This document shows positions 14,349 to 16,685 of a stretch of 16,685 nucleotides of DNA, piece after piece. Below the pieces are notes generated by a model that saw only the letters and a program-made list of their open reading frames with translations, searched no databases and had not been told where the DNA came from. The translations under genes and the position numbers were made by a program. The stretch's first letter is position 1. Each line of letters opens with the position of its first letter. The DNA is from Flemingiibacterium sp045632605 (GTDB taxonomy: Bacteria; Bacillota; Clostridia; Oscillospirales; CAG-272): contig JAZQXA010000067.1 of the NCBI GenBank assembly GCA_045632605.1, forward strand, positions 1 through 16,685, written 5' to 3'.

Positions 14349-14404
14349 TGTGTTACCATGCCTTTCTCACAGTTATGTGTCTTATGCGTACAAATTTCGG
14401 GAGC

Positions 14405-14623
14405 TTATTTAGCTCTCCATGTGATTCTGCCCTTTGTAAGGTCATATACGGTAACTTCGACCGTGACCTTATCACCGGGGAGAATTTTAATATAATTCAT
14501 GCGAAGCTTACCCGAGATATGAGCAGTAATGATGTGCCCATTGGGAAGCTGAACCTTGAATACGGCGTTGGGCAGTGCCTCAATGACCGTACCCTCGAAT
14601 TCTACAACGTCGTCCTTAGGCAG
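14405..14623 (-). CDS. infA: Translation initiation factor IF-1 with CTG start codon
   Basis: Role: binds the 30S A site during initiation. Seen: the frame reads PKDDVVEFEGTVIEALPNAV, then NGHIITAHISGKLRMNYIKI, LPGDKVTVEV, and ends GRITWRAK: a complete S1/OB-fold IF-1. Using CTG at 14623 gives exactly 72 residues, the family's usual length, with AAGGAGGG and a 6-nt spacer before it. No ATG, GTG or TTG exists in frame between the map stop (14654-14656) and the conserved core; the first in-frame ATG is codon 42, inside the fold. The only other option is ATT at 14629, which touches the Shine-Dalgarno. So a CTG start is the best reading; an assembly error turning ATG to CTG is the main alternative. 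Confidence 0.93.
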   Translation of the reverse strand: MPKDDVVEFEGTVIEALPNAVFKVQLPNGHIITAHISGKLRMNYIKILPGDKVTVEVTVYDLTKGRITWRAK

Positions 14624-14653
14624 AACAATCCCTCCTTGATAGGTTAATAAAAC

Positions 14654-15403
14654 TCAATCGATCTTTGTGAGAACTATCACACCGTCATCGGTAATCGCTA
14701 TTGTGTGCTCATAGTGAGCCGCAAGCGAACCGTCTGCGGTAACAACAGTCCATTTGTCATCTTTTTCGGCAACATCAGGCTTACCGACATTAATCATCGG
14801 TTCAACCGCGATTGTCATTCCAGAGCAGAGCCTTACTCCGCGTCCTTTTGTTCCGAAATTTGGAACGTCGGGAGATTCGTGAAGATCAGCACCGATTCCG
14901 TGACCGACATACTTTCGTACTACCGAAAAACCGTTTTCCTCAACATAAGACTCTATAGCATATCCAATATCACCGATGCGATTGCCGGGTTTTGCCTCTG
15001 CAATGCCCCGCCAAAAGCTTTCTTTTGTGACTTCGATAAGGCGTTTTGCTTCATCGGACACATTGCCGACAGCAAATGTGTTTGCGGAGTCGCCGTGGAA
15101 ACCTTTATAAAAGGCTCCGACATCGACCTTTACAATATCGCCGTCTTCAATCACTCTTGATGATGGGATACCGTGTATAACCTCATTGTTGATACTGATG
15201 CAAGCGCTTCCGGGAAATCCGCCGTAGCCGAGGAAGGAGGGCTTTGCACCGCACCTTTCGATGTGCTGACGGATTATCGTATCAAGCTGCTTTGTGGTCA
15301 TACCGGGCTTTACCGATTCGCCTGCGAGTGCAAGCGCTTCGCCCGTAATACGGCCTGCTTCGCGCATCAATTTAATCTGGTCTTTGTTTTTTACCGATAT
15401 CAT
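14654..15403 (-). CDS. map: Methionine aminopeptidase, type I
   Basis: Role: removes N-terminal Met from nascent proteins; cytoplasmic, two-metal enzyme. Seen: 249 residues. Metal ligands D94 (VDVGA), D105 (GDSA), H168 (GHGIG), E201 (VEPM) and E232 (YEHT) are all present, with substrate-contact H77 (HGIP). It lacks an N-terminal zinc-finger extension. ATG 15403 is 5 bp after the adk stop, so the Shine-Dalgarno (AGGG) lies in the adk end and translation is probably coupled. The KOW-domain protein gene that often sits between map and infA in Firmicutes is absent. Confidence 0.98.
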   Translation of the reverse strand: MISVKNKDQIKLMREAGRITGEALALAGESVKPGMTTKQLDTIIRQHIERCGAKPSFLGYGGFPGSACISINNEVIHGIPSSRVIEDGDIVKVDVGAFYKGFHGDSANTFAVGNVSDEAKRLIEVTKESFWRGIAEAKPGNRIGDIGYAIESYVEENGFSVVRKYVGHGIGADLHESPDVPNFGTKGRGVRLCSGMTIAVEPMINVGKPDVAEKDDKWTVVTADGSLAAHYEHTIAITDDGVIVLTKID

Positions 15404-15408
15404 AGATT

Positions 15409-16056
15409 TTATTTGCCCTGCTTTTTGTCTTCGATAAGAGCGAGAGTCATAGCGGTTGTATCTTCAACCTTCTCCTGACCGACTACCGTTGCAAGCTTGC
15501 CGCGCTTCTCGTAAAAATCCTCGAGAGGCTGTGTCTGCTCGTGATAGGTAACAAGTCTGCTCTTAACCACCTCGGGAGCATCGTCCTTGCGAACGGTGAG
15601 CTTATCGCCGCACTTGTCGCAATTCTCGCCGTCCTTTGAGGGATTGAAGACCGTGTGGTAAGACGCACCACACTTCGCGCATACGCGTCTTCCGGACATT
15701 CTCTCGACGATTTTTTCATCGGGAACAAAGATATTTACAACAAGGTCAATATCAACGCCCATTTCTTCGAGAGCCTCTGCCTGGGGTACTGTTCTTGGGA
15801 ATCCGTCAAGGATGAAACCGTTTTTGCAGTCATCCATCGCAAGGCGCTCCTTGATGATGCCGATAACAACTTCATCGGGAACGAGCGCACCGTTATCAGT
15901 ATACTGCTTTGCGGTTTTGCCCATTTCAGTACCGTTTTTGATCGCTTCTCTTATGATAGCTCCTGTCGAAATCGCAGGAATCGCATATTTTTCGGAAACG
16001 ATCTCGGCCTGAGTGCCTTTACCGGCGCCGGGAGCGCCGAGGAAAATCATTTTCAT
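15409..16056 (-). CDS. adk: Adenylate kinase, zinc-LID type
   Basis: Role: AMP + ATP to 2 ADP; adenine nucleotide balance in the cytoplasm. Seen: 215 residues from ATG 16056. P-loop GAPGAGKGT (7-15), AMP-site STGAIIREA (30-38), LDGFPRT (83-89), and a LID (~121-160) with C126, C129, C146 and C149, the four-cysteine zinc site typical of Gram-positive enzymes. An upstream in-frame ATG at 16080 would add eight residues (MKKQGEIL) that overlap the Shine-Dalgarno GGGAG; the P-loop is normally within ten residues of the start, so 16056 is chosen. Preceded by a long hairpin in the secY-adk spacer. Confidence 0.97.
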   Translation of the reverse strand: MKMIFLGAPGAGKGTQAEIVSEKYAIPAISTGAIIREAIKNGTEMGKTAKQYTDNGALVPDEVVIGIIKERLAMDDCKNGFILDGFPRTVPQAEALEEMGVDIDLVVNIFVPDEKIVERMSGRRVCAKCGASYHTVFNPSKDGENCDKCGDKLTVRKDDAPEVVKSRLVTYHEQTQPLEDFYEKRGKLATVVGQEKVEDTTAMTLALIEDKKQGK

Positions 16057-16090
16057 AAGAATTTCTCCCTGTTTCTTCAAGCTGACCGTC

Positions 16091-16125
16091 CCGCGCCATT
16101 TAAGACCGAGATCTTAAATGGGCGG
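16091..16125. repeat. Long hairpin between secY and adk, no T-run
   Basis: CCATTTAAGA (16096-16105) pairs perfectly with TCTTAAATGG (16112-16121), loop 6 nt. With G16095 bulged, the stem extends by CCGC (16091-16094) / GCGG (16122-16125), giving 14 bp. It is not followed by a T-run on the minus strand, so it is not a standard terminator. Possibly an mRNA processing or stability element. Confidence 0.75.
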
Positions 16126-16139
16126 CAACGAAATCAATC

Positions 16140-16685
16140 TTATTCAAGGAAGCCCTTGTAGTGACGCATAGTCATCTGAGCCTCAAGCTCGCGGAATGTT
16201 TCGAGAGCAACACCGACAACGATGATGATCGAGGTTCCTGCGAACGCAACAGAAGCAAGACCTGCGCCCTGAGTGTTAACAAGCTCCGGCTTTATTGCAA
16301 CTGCAATAATCGAGTAGATCTTGTTTATCAGAAGCGGAAGCACCGCTACACCAGCAAGGAAGAACGCACCCATAAGAGTTACCTTATTGAGGGACTTTGT
16401 GATGTAGTCGGAAGTAGGCTTGCCGGGACGGATACCCGGAATGAAACCGCCGTTCTTCTTCAGGTTATTCGACACTTCAATAGGATTGAAGGAAATAGCG
16501 ATGTAGAAGTACGCGAAAGCGATGATGAAGATGAAGAAGATTATGATATAGAACCAAGATGTGTGAGAGAAGAAATTCTGGAAACCGTACCAGAAAGTAC
16601 CCTCACCCTTCTTCGACTCAGGAATAAACATCGCAATCGTTGCGGGAAGAGCAAGAATGGAGTTAGCGAAGATGATCGGCATAAC
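16140..16685 (-). CDS. secY: Preprotein translocase subunit SecY, C-terminal part (5' end outside window)
   Basis: Role: channel subunit of the Sec translocon in the cytoplasmic membrane. Seen: the last 181 codons; the frame continues past the right edge (16683-16685 codes Val), so the Met of MPIIFANSILALP is internal. Visible are GVMPIIFA-type TM7 entry, the cytoplasmic loop with NNLKKNGGFIPGIRPGKPT (the conserved IPGIRPG motif), TM8-TM10 and the C-terminal tail ETFRELEAQMTMRHYKGFLE. Typical for the family. Confidence 0.98.
   Translation of the reverse strand, partial: VMPIIFANSILALPATIAMFIPESKKGEGTFWYGFQNFFSHTSWFYIIIFFIFIIAFAYFYIAISFNPIEVSNNLKKNGGFIPGIRPGKPTSDYITKSLNKVTLMGAFFLAGVAVLPLLINKIYSIIAVAIKPELVNTQGAGLASVAFAGTSIIIVVGVALETFRELEAQMTMRHYKGFLE

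Noticed and set aside
14347..14361. Four-codon ORF (MVTQ) overlapping the rpmJ start by ATGA
   Set aside because: Its ATG touches the Shine-Dalgarno-like GAAAGG with almost no spacer, so initiation there is unlikely; a chance event.

Overview
The window reads as chromosomal DNA of a spore-forming Firmicute of class Clostridia. Sporulation genes gpr and spoIIP lie side by side. The secY-adk-map-infA-rpmJ-rpsM-rpsK-rpsD-rpoA-rplQ cluster has the clostridial order, with rpsD between rpsK and rpoA. Shine-Dalgarno sequences are strong AGGAGG types, and a DUF4364 protein and a type II pantothenate kinase are present. I cannot place it below class from sequence alone; an uncultured gut lineage such as Oscillospirales is a guess. 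No phage, IS element, CRISPR array, rRNA or canonical tRNA was seen.

Layout: (1) 1-3386, minus strand: rlmB followed closely by a very large gene that runs off the left edge. Its product has an acidic Glu/Ile-rich N-terminal half, about six membrane segments and a C-terminal half shaped like a P-type ATPase but without the catalytic motifs. (2) 3523-4224: a small two-zinc-ribbon protein with a perfect-consensus promoter and a structured leader containing a 73-nt degenerate tRNA-like segment. (3) 4225-6571, minus: a DUF4364 gene downstream of an oligopeptide-type solute-binding lipoprotein, separated by a hairpin terminator. (4) 6572-6927: divergent AT-rich intergenic region. (5) 6928-9372, plus: gpr, spoIIP and a small unknown membrane-anchored protein, the only plus-strand genes here; spoIIP has a good sigma-E-type promoter. 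(6) 9353-10980, minus: type II pantothenate kinase and a HAD-IIA phosphatase with overlapping ATGA, with their own promoter; their terminator lies inside the convergent small ORF. (7) 11123-16685, minus: the ribosomal protein/secY/rpoA cluster, ending at a strong terminator after rplQ and entering from the right edge through partial secY.

How the genes work together: Region 7 supplies translation, protein export, adenylate balance, N-terminal methionine removal and the RNA polymerase alpha subunit. GPR degrades SASPs at germination and SpoIIP thins peptidoglycan during engulfment. The kinase/phosphatase pair probably acts on pantothenate or phosphopantetheine-type metabolites.

Most worth a second look: the catalytically degenerate P-type-ATPase-like protein, the tRNA-like leader of the zinc-ribbon gene, infA starting at a CTG codon (which gives exactly the family length of 72 residues), the palindrome-rich rpoA-rplQ spacer, and the overlapping kinase/phosphatase operon. 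These are hypotheses from reading the sequence; no searches were run.
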